Position numbers and translations under genes: made by a program. The notes beneath the pieces were generated by a model. That model ran no database searches and was not told the origin of the DNA. It saw nothing but the letters and a program-made list of their open reading frames with translations. A stretch of 64,000 nucleotides of DNA, taken from contig NZ_JAVRHQ010000010.1 in NCBI RefSeq assembly GCF_031846485.1, positions 62,001 through 126,000 of the forward strand. The letters run 5' to 3'. Positions 52,569-61,009 of this stretch are shown piece by piece (position 1 is the stretch's first letter; each line of letters opens with the position of its first letter). Source of the DNA: Autumnicola tepida. GTDB lineage: Bacteria; Bacteroidota; Bacteroidia; Flavobacteriales; Flavobacteriaceae.

Positions 52569-55037
52569 TTATTTCTCCAGCTGTTTCAGCATTTTCCTGA
52601 TGCGGTCTTCCACTTTTTCTGAAGACAGCTTTTCCCGCAGCCTGTCGGTAATTATAGGAAAAGAGAAAGGGGTGGGTTTTTCACAGTTTTTCCAAACGAT
52701 TTTTTGGCCGGCGATTCGTTCCAGGGCCAGGCGCAGCCTCCCTTCTTCCAACTGGTGTTCAAAAGTTTCCCTGAAAGCCTGCTGGTAAAGCAAATTATCT
52801 TCTTCATAATCGCGAAACACACTAAAAAGCAACTGCGAGCTGGACTGCAGGTGTTTGCTTTTTATCATTTTATTGGGATAACCGGTAAAAACGAGCCCCG
52901 CAATAACCGCAATATCTCTGAATTTGCGCCGGGCCATTTCAGTAGCATTCAAACTTTTATAAAGGTCGTCCATTAGAAATTCCGAAGAAAAAAGATCATT
53001 GTCCAGCACCTGCTGCATATCGATTTCCTGGTCAGATAGCAGCTCAAAACCATAATCGTTAAAAGCGAGTGAAAAACTGATGGGCGACAACAAACTTATC
53101 CTGTAAGCCAGCAGGCTTCCCAAAGCTTCGTGTACAAACCTGCCTTCAAAAGGATAAAATATCGCGTGATGCCCTTCGCGGGTTTCAAAAGTCTCGATCA
53201 AAAACTGTTGGTTATCGGGAATTATCGATTCTTTTTGCTGCCTTTCCAAAATAGGCCTTAGCGCAGTAAGTTCAGCCGAATTTGTGCCTCCGGAAACCGA
53301 AGCAGCCGCCGCATACATTTCCTGCCTTAGCAGCTCGCTCATTTGCGCTGAAAAAGTCATACGCCCACCCATCCAGCTGGGCACCTTGGCGTTTTTTTTA
53401 TTAGAGCGCTTTACCAGCACCTGCATACTTTTTATACGAACCAGTTCTAAAACCCGGCCCGCGAAAGTAAAAACATCGCCGGGATTGAGTTTCGATATAA
53501 AAAATTCTTCAATTGTGCCAATGTAGCCGCCTTTCATATACTTCACGCTCAGCATGGCATCGCTCACGATTGTCCCAATCTGCAGCCGGTGCCGCATGGC
53601 TATACCGCGGTTGTTCACTTTAAAGCGGCCGTCTTCTTCAATTTCAACTTTTTTATACTCGTCGTACGCCTGCAGGCTCTGGCTGCCTTTGGTGATAAAA
53701 TTAAGCACCCATCGCCATTCGTCTTCGGTAATGGCCTGGAAACAGAAAGTGGATTTTATTTCCGGGAATATTTCCTTCGGAAAAAACCCATCAGATACCG
53801 CCAGGGTGGTAAGATACTGCACCAAAACATCAAAACTCAGCAAGTAGGGAACCCGGTCTTCCACGGCGGTTTTACTGGCCGCTTTTTGCAAAGCCGAAGC
53901 TTCTATAAGTTCAATAGCGTGCGTTGGCAAAAAATAAATCACGCTTTCTTTCCCCGGCTGATGGCCACTGCGCCCCGCTCTTTGCAGGAATCGGGCCACT
54001 CCCTTTGGGCCGCCAACCTGGATGATGGTTTCCACAGGGGCAAAATCGACCCCAAGGTCCAGGCTGGATGTGCAAACCACAGCTTTTAAAGTTTCATTTC
54101 TTATGGCCTGCTCCACCCACAATCGGGTTTCTTTGTTAATACTACCATGGTGCATGGCCACCTCCCCCGCAAACTCCGGATATTTATGGATAAGCTTTTG
54201 AAACCAGATTTCACATTGGGAGCGGGTGTTTGTAAACAGCAAGGTAGTGCGGGAATTCTTAATTATCGGCACCACCTCATCTATAAGGTGTAAACCCAGG
54301 TGGCCGCGCCAGGGGAATTTTTCCATTTTCTCCGGAATAATGGACTTCACTGAAATCTTTTTATTCAGATTTGCCTTTATGAGCACCGAATTTTTAAATG
54401 CCTCGGAATCTGGCCCAAGCAAAACCTCCCGGGCCTGCTGAAGGTTCCCGATGGTAGCTGAAATTCCCCAGATTTTAAGTTTTGCAGAAACCGTTTTAAG
54501 GCGGGAAAGCGCCAGTTCTACCTGCACCCCACGTTTTGTGCCCAACAGCTCGTGCCACTCGTCTATAACAATGGCATTTAAATTTTTAAAAGTTTTCGCG
54601 TAATTTTTAGAAGAAAGCAATAACTGAAGGCTCTCGGGAGTGGTGATAAGAAGGTCGGGCATGGATTTTTTCTGCGCGGCACGTACCTTCTGCGGAGTAT
54701 CACCGGTGCGAATTCCCACAGTAAATGCCGTTCCTGTTTCTTCTGCAAAGCGTTGTGCCGCCTGCTCAATTTCTACGGAAAGTGCTCTTAGGGGAGTAAT
54801 CCAGATTGCTTTTAAGCCCTTTTTGTGTTTTTCGCGATAATCGGGATTTTTCCTGATGTATTCCAGCACAATGGGAATCCAGAGCGCGTAGGTCTTTCCG
54901 CTGCCGGTGGGCGCGTTTAAAAGTCCGTTTTGGCCTTTTAAATATGCCTGCCAGGTTTGTTTTTGGAAAGCAAAAGGTTTCCACTGCTGGGTTCCAAACC
55001 AGTCTTCAGCTATTTTTAAAAGTTCCTTTTTATTCAT
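52569..55037 (-). CDS. Ligase-associated DNA damage response DEXH-box helicase (Lhr-like)
   Basis: An 822-residue superfamily 2 helicase. P-loop APTGSGKTYALW, DEXH box variant IDEWHELLGTKRGVQVE, VWGISATIGN, and VCTSSLDLGVDFAPVETIIQVGGPKGVARFLQRAGRSGHQPG, the Lhr motif VI region. A long C-terminal part with ARRKFRDIAVIAGLVFTGYPNK is typical of the Lhr core. It belongs to the conserved exonuclease-ligase-helicase module, with a possible role in DNA break repair. The ATG at 55037 is only four bases from repeat unit A. Confidence 0.93.
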   Translation of the reverse strand: MNKKELLKIAEDWFGTQQWKPFAFQKQTWQAYLKGQNGLLNAPTGSGKTYALWIPIVLEYIRKNPDYREKHKKGLKAIWITPLRALSVEIEQAAQRFAEETGTAFTVGIRTGDTPQKVRAAQKKSMPDLLITTPESLQLLLSSKNYAKTFKNLNAIVIDEWHELLGTKRGVQVELALSRLKTVSAKLKIWGISATIGNLQQAREVLLGPDSEAFKNSVLIKANLNKKISVKSIIPEKMEKFPWRGHLGLHLIDEVVPIIKNSRTTLLFTNTRSQCEIWFQKLIHKYPEFAGEVAMHHGSINKETRLWVEQAIRNETLKAVVCTSSLDLGVDFAPVETIIQVGGPKGVARFLQRAGRSGHQPGKESVIYFLPTHAIELIEASALQKAASKTAVEDRVPYLLSFDVLVQYLTTLAVSDGFFPKEIFPEIKSTFCFQAITEDEWRWVLNFITKGSQSLQAYDEYKKVEIEEDGRFKVNNRGIAMRHRLQIGTIVSDAMLSVKYMKGGYIGTIEEFFISKLNPGDVFTFAGRVLELVRIKSMQVLVKRSNKKNAKVPSWMGGRMTFSAQMSELLRQEMYAAAASVSGGTNSAELTALRPILERQQKESIIPDNQQFLIETFETREGHHAIFYPFEGRFVHEALGSLLAYRISLLSPISFSLAFNDYGFELLSDQEIDMQQVLDNDLFSSEFLMDDLYKSLNATEMARRKFRDIAVIAGLVFTGYPNKMIKSKHLQSSSQLLFSVFRDYEEDNLLYQQAFRETFEHQLEEGRLRLALERIAGQKIVWKNCEKPTPFSFPIITDRLREKLSSEKVEDRIRKMLKQLEK

Positions 55038-55040
55038 GTT

Positions 55041-55333
55041 TACCCTTCAGTCATTCCTACGGAATGCCACCTTCCCTTAAAAAAGGGAAGGACCTTTTTG
55101 TTTTTTTATTACCACTTTAAGCTCCCCTCCTTTTTTCAAGGAGGGGTGGCCGAAGGCCGGAGTGGTTGCCATTTCTGCCTTTCTTCTGAAACTAGTTTTA
55201 CCCTTCCGTCTTGTTCAGCTGCCGCTGATTAAGCCACCTTCCCTTAAAAAAGGAAAGGAGCTTTTTGTTTTTTTATTACCACTTTAAGCTCCCCTCCTTT
55301 TTTCAAGGAGGGGTGGCCAAAGGCCGGGTGGTT
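55041..55333. repeat. REP-like hairpin repeat pair, units A and B
   Basis: Unit A (55041-55170) and unit B (55200-55333) each contain, in order, ACCCTTC-GTC, an inner palindrome, CCACCTTCCC...GGGAAGG, GCTTTTTG-like text, a middle of about 20 bases, CCCCTCC...GGAGGGG, GGCC-GAA-GGCC and a GGTGGTT end. The inner palindrome is CATTCCTACGGAATG in A and TCAGCTGCCGCTGA in B. They are separated by a 29-base spacer (55171-55199). All parts form strong hairpins in either strand. Confidence 0.9.
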
Positions 55334-55699
55334 CTATTTATTTCTAAAATTATCTTTTATTTCCTGCAAAACTGAAGACAAGGAATCAAAAACCATCTTA
55401 TTTTCAAAGCGGATGACTTTATATCCCAAGCCATTTAAAATTGCCGTTCTCTTTAAATCTTTTTCTTCCGCTGCAGCATTCATATGAACTTGTCCATCTA
55501 ACTCAATGATCAATTTTTCTTCAGCACAATAAAAATCGGCAATAAAATTTTCTATACTATGCTGCCTCCTGAATTTCCTGCCTTCCAGTTTTCTATCCTG
55601 TAACTGCTTCCATAAAAAAGCTTCCGCAGGTGTGAGGTTTTTTCGCAACTTCTTTCTGAAAGGTTTCAGGTTCTTTTTATTGTGGACAGGTTTCTTCAT
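55334..55699 (-). CDS. DUF559 (Vsr-like PD-(D/E)XK) endonuclease
   Basis: A 121-residue protein starting MKKPVHNKKNLKPFRKKL. The family core is complete: LRKNLTPAEAFLWKQLQDRK, FRRQHSIENFIADFYCAEEK with the catalytic Asp, then LIIELDGQVH with Glu and Asp, and LGYKVIRFENKMVF. This is the very-short-patch-repair fold. The frame is open to ATG 55741, which lies in repeat unit C, so the repeat could supply an alternative start (MAFRRNDGRVK). The gene is embedded between repeat units B and C and its stop codon lies directly at the end of unit B. It might nick or cut DNA, perhaps the hairpin repeats themselves; that is an inference. Confidence 0.88.
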   Translation of the reverse strand: MKKPVHNKKNLKPFRKKLRKNLTPAEAFLWKQLQDRKLEGRKFRRQHSIENFIADFYCAEEKLIIELDGQVHMNAAAEEKDLKRTAILNGLGYKVIRFENKMVFDSLSSVLQEIKDNFRNK

Positions 55700-55712
55700 T
55701 AATTGCGGTTTT

Positions 55713-56158
55713 ACCCTTCCGTCATTCCTACGGAATGCCACCTTCCCTTGAAAATAAGGGAAGGAGCTTTTTGTTTTCTTCTTTTCAACCTTACTTCTAA
55801 AAAAGAAGATTGTTTTGTCAATTCTAAATTTTCTTCATTTGTAAAATGATCTTCATTTTGTAAAATCTGCTCCCCTCCTTTTTTTTTCAAGGAGGGATGG
55901 TCGAAGCTGGGGTGATTGCCTTTTCTGCATTTCTTCTGAAACTGGTTTTACCCTTCCGTCTTATCAGCTGCCGCTGATTGAGCCACCTTCCCCTGAAAAA
56001 AGGGAAGGAGCTTTTTGTTTTTTTTTTAACCTTACTGGTGAAAAATAAGATTGTTTTGTCAATTCTAAATTTTCTTCATTTTTAAAATGATCTTCATTTT
56101 GTAAAATCTGCTCCCCTCCTTTTTTTTCAAGGAGGGGTGGCCGAAGGCCGGGGTGGTT
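55713..56158. repeat. REP-like hairpin repeat pair, units C and D
   Basis: Unit C (55713-55920) and unit D (55950-56158) have the same hairpins as A and B, but a longer middle of about 100 bases rich in TTCATTT words that is nearly identical in C and D. Unit C has inner palindrome CATTCCTACGGAATG as A does; D has ATCAGCTGCCGCTGAT, like B. The C-D spacer (55921-55949) is almost the same 29 bases as the A-B spacer. The 76 bases from 56159 to the next gene show no feature. Confidence 0.9.
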
Positions 56159-56234
56159 TCTCCACACGTACAAGAAAAGAGGCCTGCAGCCCCTTTCCAT
56201 TATAACTTTCAACCAGAGATGTTATCATTCATCT

Positions 56235-56753
56235 TCAAATTGTTCCCGTACCTGATGCTTTGGGAACCATCTTTTCCCGGTTGTCATAAAACAACTGCGG
56301 GTAATGCTCTTTCAAAAGCTGGCGGTGCAGGGAATCTATTTGTTTTACCTGCTCCTGAAAACCGCGCGACATTTGCCTGCTGAAAAAATCGTCCTTAAGA
56401 ATATCATCTTCCCCTTTTAAAGTATCACTAAAAAAAGACCCAAACATATCTGAAGGCACATTCATTCCCCTCCTGCCAAATACCTGCCGGAATTGCTGTA
56501 GCATCTCCTCCATCCCCGCATTCTGGATAGTATCCCCGGTCATTGTACTGTAAGAATACACATAAGTGGAATCGTAACTGATAAGATTTCCATTTTCGTC
56601 AAACTGCTTATTGACCTTCCAGTTTCCCTTCGGCTCAAGCTCCTGTTCCTCATTTTGCGATAGCAAATCACTTTCTTTTTCCTTATTTTCCTGTGCGTTA
56701 CAACTGCTGAAACTTAAGACAAACAGCGATAACAAAAGAATTTTTGCTTTCAT
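56235..56753 (-). CDS. Small lipoprotein of unknown function
   Basis: A 172-residue lipoprotein with Cys18 (LSFSSCNAQ). The mature part is acidic and low in complexity at first (KEKESDLLSQNEEQELEPKG), then contains GNWKVNKQFDENGNLISYDSTYVYSYS and a helical end (FQEQVKQIDSLHRQLLKEHYPQLFYDNREK). The WKVNKQFDENGN pattern resembles short repeat units (K-x-x-DENGNL). No family is recognised. It lies between the DNA ligase gene and the repeats, in the same orientation. Confidence 0.65.
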   Translation of the reverse strand: MKAKILLLSLFVLSFSSCNAQENKEKESDLLSQNEEQELEPKGNWKVNKQFDENGNLISYDSTYVYSYSTMTGDTIQNAGMEEMLQQFRQVFGRRGMNVPSDMFGSFFSDTLKGEDDILKDDFFSRQMSRGFQEQVKQIDSLHRQLLKEHYPQLFYDNREKMVPKASGTGTI

Positions 56754-56868
56754 TTTACTACTGAATTAAGTTAAACGAAATAGTTAAAAATCAACTTGAT
56801 TCTTCAGCAACATAAATACCAAAATACACAGATTAGGCTTAAAAAAATTTTAAAATTAGTCATAAATC

Positions 56869-58512
56869 CTAGGGAATAAGTGCTTTTAAATCTTCCAGTG
56901 TATTGGCCTCTTCAATTTTCTTGTCGGTACGCCAGCGCAGGATTCTAGGGAATCTCGTGGCCACTCCGCTTTTATGCCTTTTAGATTCCGCTATTCCTTC
57001 AAAGGCCACTTCAAAAACATGATGCGGCACCACACTGCGCACCGGCCCGAACCTTTCGAGGGTATTTCGTTTAATCCAGGCATCCAGTTTTCTGAATTCG
57101 GCATCAGTAAGCCCGGAATAGGCTTTGGCAAAGGTTACCAGTTCTTCTTTATTTTCATCCCACAGCCCAAAGGTATAATCGGTAAAAAGGTTGCTCCGGC
57201 GGCCATGGCCCCGCATGGCATAGGTAAGGACGGCGTCTATGGTAAGCGGATCTACCTTCCATTTCCACCAGTCGCCTTTTTTCCTACCCACCAGGTAAGG
57301 CGAATCCAGCCGCTTCAGCATTAAACCTTCAGATTTTTCTTCCCTCGCCCGCTCACGCTCGGCAGCCGCTTCTTCCCAGGTATTAAAAGTTATGGCCCTG
57401 GAAAGGTGAAGGGGAAAACCTTCCGCAGCCACTTCGGCATAAAGCTTTTCCAGGATTTTTCGTCTTTCAACAAAAGCCGTGCTGCGAATATCCTGCCCAG
57501 CCCATTCCAGCACATCGTACGCTTTAAGAATAACAGGCGTTTTCTTCAGCAGATTTTTAGAAATATTCTTTCTTCCAATCCTTGTTTGCAGGTCATTAAA
57601 AGTGCCAATTTCCCCTTCAGGAAAAGGTAAAATTTCCCCGTCTATTACCGTCCCGTTGGGAATTACCCCCACAAAATCCTGAAATTCGGGATATTTATCG
57701 GTTACCAGTTCTTCCCCCCTGCTCCAAACGAACAATTCGCCATTTCTCACAATTACCTGTGCCCTGATGCCATCCCACTTATGCTCGGCACTCCATTCTG
57801 AAGCTTTGCCCAAATCTCCCGCTTCGCCTTCTATGGCGTAAGCCAGGTAAAACGGGTAAGGTTTTGAGATATAATCCTCCTCATTTTCTTCCAGGATTAG
57901 TGTTTTAAAGGAAATTTTTGATGGCTCCCAATTACCCATAAGTTTATAAGCCAGGATATCCTCATCAATTTCGGTAGCTTTGGAAAGGGCGCGGGTCATC
58001 AGCTTCTGACTAACGCCAATGCGAAAACTGCCAGTGATAAGTTTTGTAAAAACAAACCGCTCATAATAATTAAGAGCCAGCCAGTTTTCCAGCAGATAAT
58101 TTTTCTTTTCAGCTTCAGATTTTGCTTTTAATTCTATTATCTCCTGTAAATATTGATTTAAGCTTTTTTCTGAAGATTTTTCTGCCGGAGGAATCACCAA
58201 CGCTATGGTTTCAGCTAAATCGCCCACAATATGATAGGATTCTTCAAAAAGCCAAAGCGGGATATTTGCCAGTTCTGAAGCCCAGTAACGCATTAACGTA
58301 GTATTCACTGGTCGTGGCGGACGGCGGTGAGAAAGAATGGCTATTGCCCAGACTTTATCTTTATTGGCTGCCGAATGGAAATAATCTGTCAAAGCCTCAA
58401 CTTTAAGGGAAGTTTTATTGGTGCTGTCCAGCTGCCTGATAAGATTGGCAAAGTGAGCCATCCCGCCTATAGCAGCATTTAATTTTTCATTATTGTTATC
58501 TAAATTGTTCAA
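56869..58512 (-). CDS. ATP-dependent DNA ligase (ligase-associated module)
   Basis: A 547-residue ATP-dependent ligase. Residues about 20-220 are the N-terminal DNA-binding domain. The adenylated lysine is Lys245 in SAEHKWDGIRAQ, followed by motif III LFVWSRGEELVTDKYPEF, IDGEILPF, the motif IV segment SEGLMLKRLDSPYLVG and motif V GDWWKWKVDPLTID. The OB domain ends with EVAFEGIAESKRHKSGVATRFPRILRWRTDK. All catalytic motifs intact. It lies five bases after the exonuclease gene. It may seal breaks in the same pathway as the neighbouring exonuclease and helicase. Confidence 0.94.
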   Translation of the reverse strand: MNNLDNNNEKLNAAIGGMAHFANLIRQLDSTNKTSLKVEALTDYFHSAANKDKVWAIAILSHRRPPRPVNTTLMRYWASELANIPLWLFEESYHIVGDLAETIALVIPPAEKSSEKSLNQYLQEIIELKAKSEAEKKNYLLENWLALNYYERFVFTKLITGSFRIGVSQKLMTRALSKATEIDEDILAYKLMGNWEPSKISFKTLILEENEEDYISKPYPFYLAYAIEGEAGDLGKASEWSAEHKWDGIRAQVIVRNGELFVWSRGEELVTDKYPEFQDFVGVIPNGTVIDGEILPFPEGEIGTFNDLQTRIGRKNISKNLLKKTPVILKAYDVLEWAGQDIRSTAFVERRKILEKLYAEVAAEGFPLHLSRAITFNTWEEAAAERERAREEKSEGLMLKRLDSPYLVGRKKGDWWKWKVDPLTIDAVLTYAMRGHGRRSNLFTDYTFGLWDENKEELVTFAKAYSGLTDAEFRKLDAWIKRNTLERFGPVRSVVPHHVFEVAFEGIAESKRHKSGVATRFPRILRWRTDKKIEEANTLEDLKALIP

Positions 58513-58517
58513 AGGCT

Positions 58518-59558
58518 TTAATTCTCTTTTTCTTCCTGTTCACTTTTTGTCTCCTGCTCTCCCGTTTCTCCTTCATATTGTGTTTCTTCAGTCCGGGCAT
58601 CATAACCCTTTTCTATCAAATACCTGGAAAATATATCTGTATAGCCATGGGTACAGATTACTTTTTCACAACCCGTGGCCTCGATGGAAGCGAGGAGCCC
58701 CTGCCAGTCGCAATGGTCAGATAGTACAAAACCTTTATCTATGGCTCTTCTCCTCCTGGCGCCCCTAAACGTCATCCACCCGCTGGCCGAAGCCGTAACA
58801 TAAGGCACCATTTTCTTTATCCAGGGGGAACCGTGCGCGCTGGGCGGGGCAATTACCATATTCCCTTTTATCTCTTCTTTTTTCGTTTCCCTGGTAATCT
58901 TTGTAGTTTCGGGCAAATCGCAATAAGGGCGAATTACCTCCGTCATATTCTCTACCGCACCGTGGGTGAAAATCTTTCCAATTTCAGGATTTAAATGCTT
59001 CAGCAGGCGTTGTGCTTTTCCCAGGGAATATCCAAACAAAACAGAAGTCCTGCCATCTCTCTGATTTTGTTTCCACCAATTATTGATTTCAGCAAAAACT
59101 TCTTCCTGGGGCATCCATTTAAAAGCGGGCAGGCCAAAGGTGCATTCAGTAATAAAAGTGTCGCATTTCACCGGCTCGTAAGGAGTCGCCACGCCATCAT
59201 CTTCCACTTTATAGTCTCCCGTAAAAACCCAAACCTCACCTTTATGCTCCACCCGAATTTGTGAGGAACCAATAATATGTCCTGCAGGATGCAAAGAAAA
59301 CTTCACATTATTAATAGTGAAAGTTTCATTCCAATCCTTTCCCGAAACTTCTATATCTCCCAGGCGGTGCCTTATAATGGGGACATTCTTGTGATGGGTA
59401 ATATATTTTTTGTGGCCCCATCGGGAATGGTCTGCATGGCCGTGCGAAATTATTGCTTTATTCACCGGCTTCCAGGGGTCGAGATATACGTCGGCTTCGG
59501 CACAGTAGATGCCTTTTTCATTAAAAACGAGTAAAGGTGGGGTTTTATGTTGGCTCAT
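58518..59558 (-). CDS. Ligase-associated DNA damage response exonuclease (metallo-beta-lactamase/beta-CASP type)
   Basis: A 346-residue protein with the MBL zinc motif HGHADH at residues 39-44, HPAGHIIGSSQIRVEHKG, VFTGDYKVEDDGVATPYEPV and LSDHCDWQGLLASIEATG. This is the family annotated as ligase-associated exonuclease, related to Artemis/SNM1. The start is ATG 59558 (MSQHKTPPLL), with an alternative three codons upstream. Directly upstream of the ligase gene (five bases), it is the first gene of the module. The tail EEKEN is acidic and repetitive. Confidence 0.92.
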   Translation of the reverse strand: MSQHKTPPLLVFNEKGIYCAEADVYLDPWKPVNKAIISHGHADHSRWGHKKYITHHKNVPIIRHRLGDIEVSGKDWNETFTINNVKFSLHPAGHIIGSSQIRVEHKGEVWVFTGDYKVEDDGVATPYEPVKCDTFITECTFGLPAFKWMPQEEVFAEINNWWKQNQRDGRTSVLFGYSLGKAQRLLKHLNPEIGKIFTHGAVENMTEVIRPYCDLPETTKITRETKKEEIKGNMVIAPPSAHGSPWIKKMVPYVTASASGWMTFRGARRRRAIDKGFVLSDHCDWQGLLASIEATGCEKVICTHGYTDIFSRYLIEKGYDARTEETQYEGETGEQETKSEQEEKEN

Positions 59559-59672
59559 TAACTCCATGAAAATAAGGAATTACAAAAGCACAGGAAAGGG
59601 ATTAAGAAAATATTAGCTAATGTTAGAAAGGCATATTTTCTGAAAAATTAGAGTACATTTTTAACCTTTACA

Positions 59673-59680
59673 TATATTTG
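59673..59680 (+). promoter_or_regulatory. Promoter of the TerB-like gene, -7 element TATATTTG
   Basis: TATATTTG fits TAnnTTTG, 21 bases before the ATG at 59702. It lies in the 143-base divergent spacer with the exonuclease gene. Confidence 0.55.
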
Positions 59681-59701
59681 CAGCTATAAAATCATTTATA
59701 C

Positions 59702-60124
59702 ATGTCATTTTCAGATTTATTTGGCTCCGGAGAGCATTTACGTAATTTAAGTCATTTTGCAGCTATTGTAAACCTTGCGGCTGTGGATGGCGAAATAAAC
59801 CCAAAAGAAGAGGTGATGCTCGCCCGTTTTGCCCGGAAGTTAGACATAAATGAAGATGAATATGCCCGGGTGCTTGAAAACCCCACTGCTTTTCCCTTAA
59901 CCGCCTCGCACAGCGTGGAAAAAAGGCTGGAGCGCCTGCATGACCTTTTCAGGATTATTTATGCCGATCATGAAATGGATGATGAAGAAGCCGAAATGAT
60001 CAAACGCTATGCGATTGGACTTGGATTCTCCGGCGAAGCTGCTGATGGTATTATTAAAAGATCTGTTGAAATCTTCAGCGGACAACTAAGTTTTGAGGAT
60101 TACCGCTACCTGCTGAATAAATAG
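59702..60124 (+). CDS. TerB family protein
   Basis: A 140-residue all-helical protein of the tellurite resistance TerB fold: VNLAAVDGEINPKEEVMLARFARKL, then LHDLFRIIYADHEMDDEEAEMIKRYAIGLGFS. The DGEI and DHEMDDEE loops are the acidic metal-binding sites of the fold. A stand-alone TerB in Bacteroidota has unknown function; it does not show that the cell resists tellurite. Confidence 0.88.
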   Translation: MSFSDLFGSGEHLRNLSHFAAIVNLAAVDGEINPKEEVMLARFARKLDINEDEYARVLENPTAFPLTASHSVEKRLERLHDLFRIIYADHEMDDEEAEMIKRYAIGLGFSGEAADGIIKRSVEIFSGQLSFEDYRYLLNK

Positions 60125-60491
60125 GTTCAGTTAAAGTTTACGCAAATCCCGCATTTTTGTACTTTTTCTATTTGCTTCCGCAGAAGAAAGAGCCGGAATC
60201 CTGATGTTTATATTTCAGATCAAGACCTAAAGAGGCAATATTAGCTTGCCGCAGGCCATCCCCTTTTGAAGTCGGGGAATTTTTTTGAGCAGCAATTTCA
60301 GACCCGCCTTAAACAGGCAAAGGTCCATTTATTTTTACATTTTTTACTGCTTACCTCAACAGCAACTCTCCTTGTTTGCATCCTTAAAGGATAATTAAAT
60401 CTCCAAATTACAATCCCTTCTTACCTATTAATATCTTGTTATCTTTAATCCCTGAGTAATATTCAGGATAATTTGAAGAACAAATTTTAAG
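60125..60491. other. Non-coding gap between terB-like and GNAT genes
   Basis: 367 bases without a convincing gene. One hairpin, ATCCCC...GGGGAAT with a T run (60258-60286), looks like a terminator for the TerB gene although 134 bases from its stop. The remainder is AT-rich with no clear structure apart from a weak hairpin CCTGA/TCAGG near 60451-60467. Confidence 0.5.
60258..60286 (+). terminator. Terminator-like hairpin ATCCCC/GGGGAAT
   Basis: ATCCCC (60258-60263) and GGGGAAT (60274-60280) pair and are followed by six Ts. It is far from the TerB stop codon, so the transcript end is not certain. Confidence 0.5.
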
Positions 60492-60980
60492 ATGGAATAT
60501 ATAATAAGAAAAGCGGTACAGGAAGATATGCCGCAGGTACTGGAACTTATTAAAGAACTGGCGGTATTTGAAAAAGAACCCGAAGCGGTTATCATTGATG
60601 CTGAAGACCTTAAAAGGGATGGCTTTGGAGAAAATCCTTTATTCACCTGTTTTGTAGCTGAAGTTGAAGGCAGGATACAGGGGATGGCGCTTATATACTT
60701 TAGGTATTCTACCTGGAAAGGCAAAACCGTGCACCTGGAAGACCTTATTGTAAGGGAATCCTGGCGCGGCAAAGGACTGGGAAATGCCCTGTACAGCAAG
60801 GTAATTGAGTTTGCCAGTGAAAAAGGAGTAAAAAGAACCGAATGGGTGGTACTGGACTGGAATAAAAACGCGGTCGATTTTTACGAGCGCAGTGGGGCCA
60901 CCGTATTCAGGGACTGGTGGACCGTACAGATGGATGAGGCAGGCATGAGGAAATTTATGGAACGCGCCTCCCGCTCCTGA
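60492..60980 (+). CDS. GNAT family N-acetyltransferase (first of tandem pair)
   Basis: A 162-residue acetyltransferase with the GNAT fold. The acetyl-CoA loop is RESWRGKGLGNALYSKV, preceded by the beta4 strand TVHLEDLIV, with GMALIYFRYSTWKG and FYERSGATVFRDW (beta5-alpha4). It aligns along the full length with the next gene. Relatives of this type acetylate polyamines or amino acids (diamine acetyltransferase-like), but the substrate is not fixed by sequence. The pair lies directly upstream of lysC. Confidence 0.88.
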   Translation: MEYIIRKAVQEDMPQVLELIKELAVFEKEPEAVIIDAEDLKRDGFGENPLFTCFVAEVEGRIQGMALIYFRYSTWKGKTVHLEDLIVRESWRGKGLGNALYSKVIEFASEKGVKRTEWVVLDWNKNAVDFYERSGATVFRDWWTVQMDEAGMRKFMERASRS

Positions 60981-61009
60981 ATAAAAAATGAATAAATTAC
61001 AAGAAAATT

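Noticed and set aside
53589..54089. 166-codon plus-strand frame opposite the helicase gene
   Set aside because: Antisense shadow of conserved helicase motifs, no domain match.
55041..56158. CRISPR array
   Set aside because: The units are 130-210 bases, differ in length, contain several hairpins and number only four; no short regular spacer-repeat pattern.
55964..56212. 82-codon minus-strand frame inside repeat units
   Set aside because: It consists of translated repeat hairpins and the flank; no protein features.
59702..60124. Tellurite resistance system
   Set aside because: A single TerB-fold gene without terC, terD or terZ neighbours does not support such a system.
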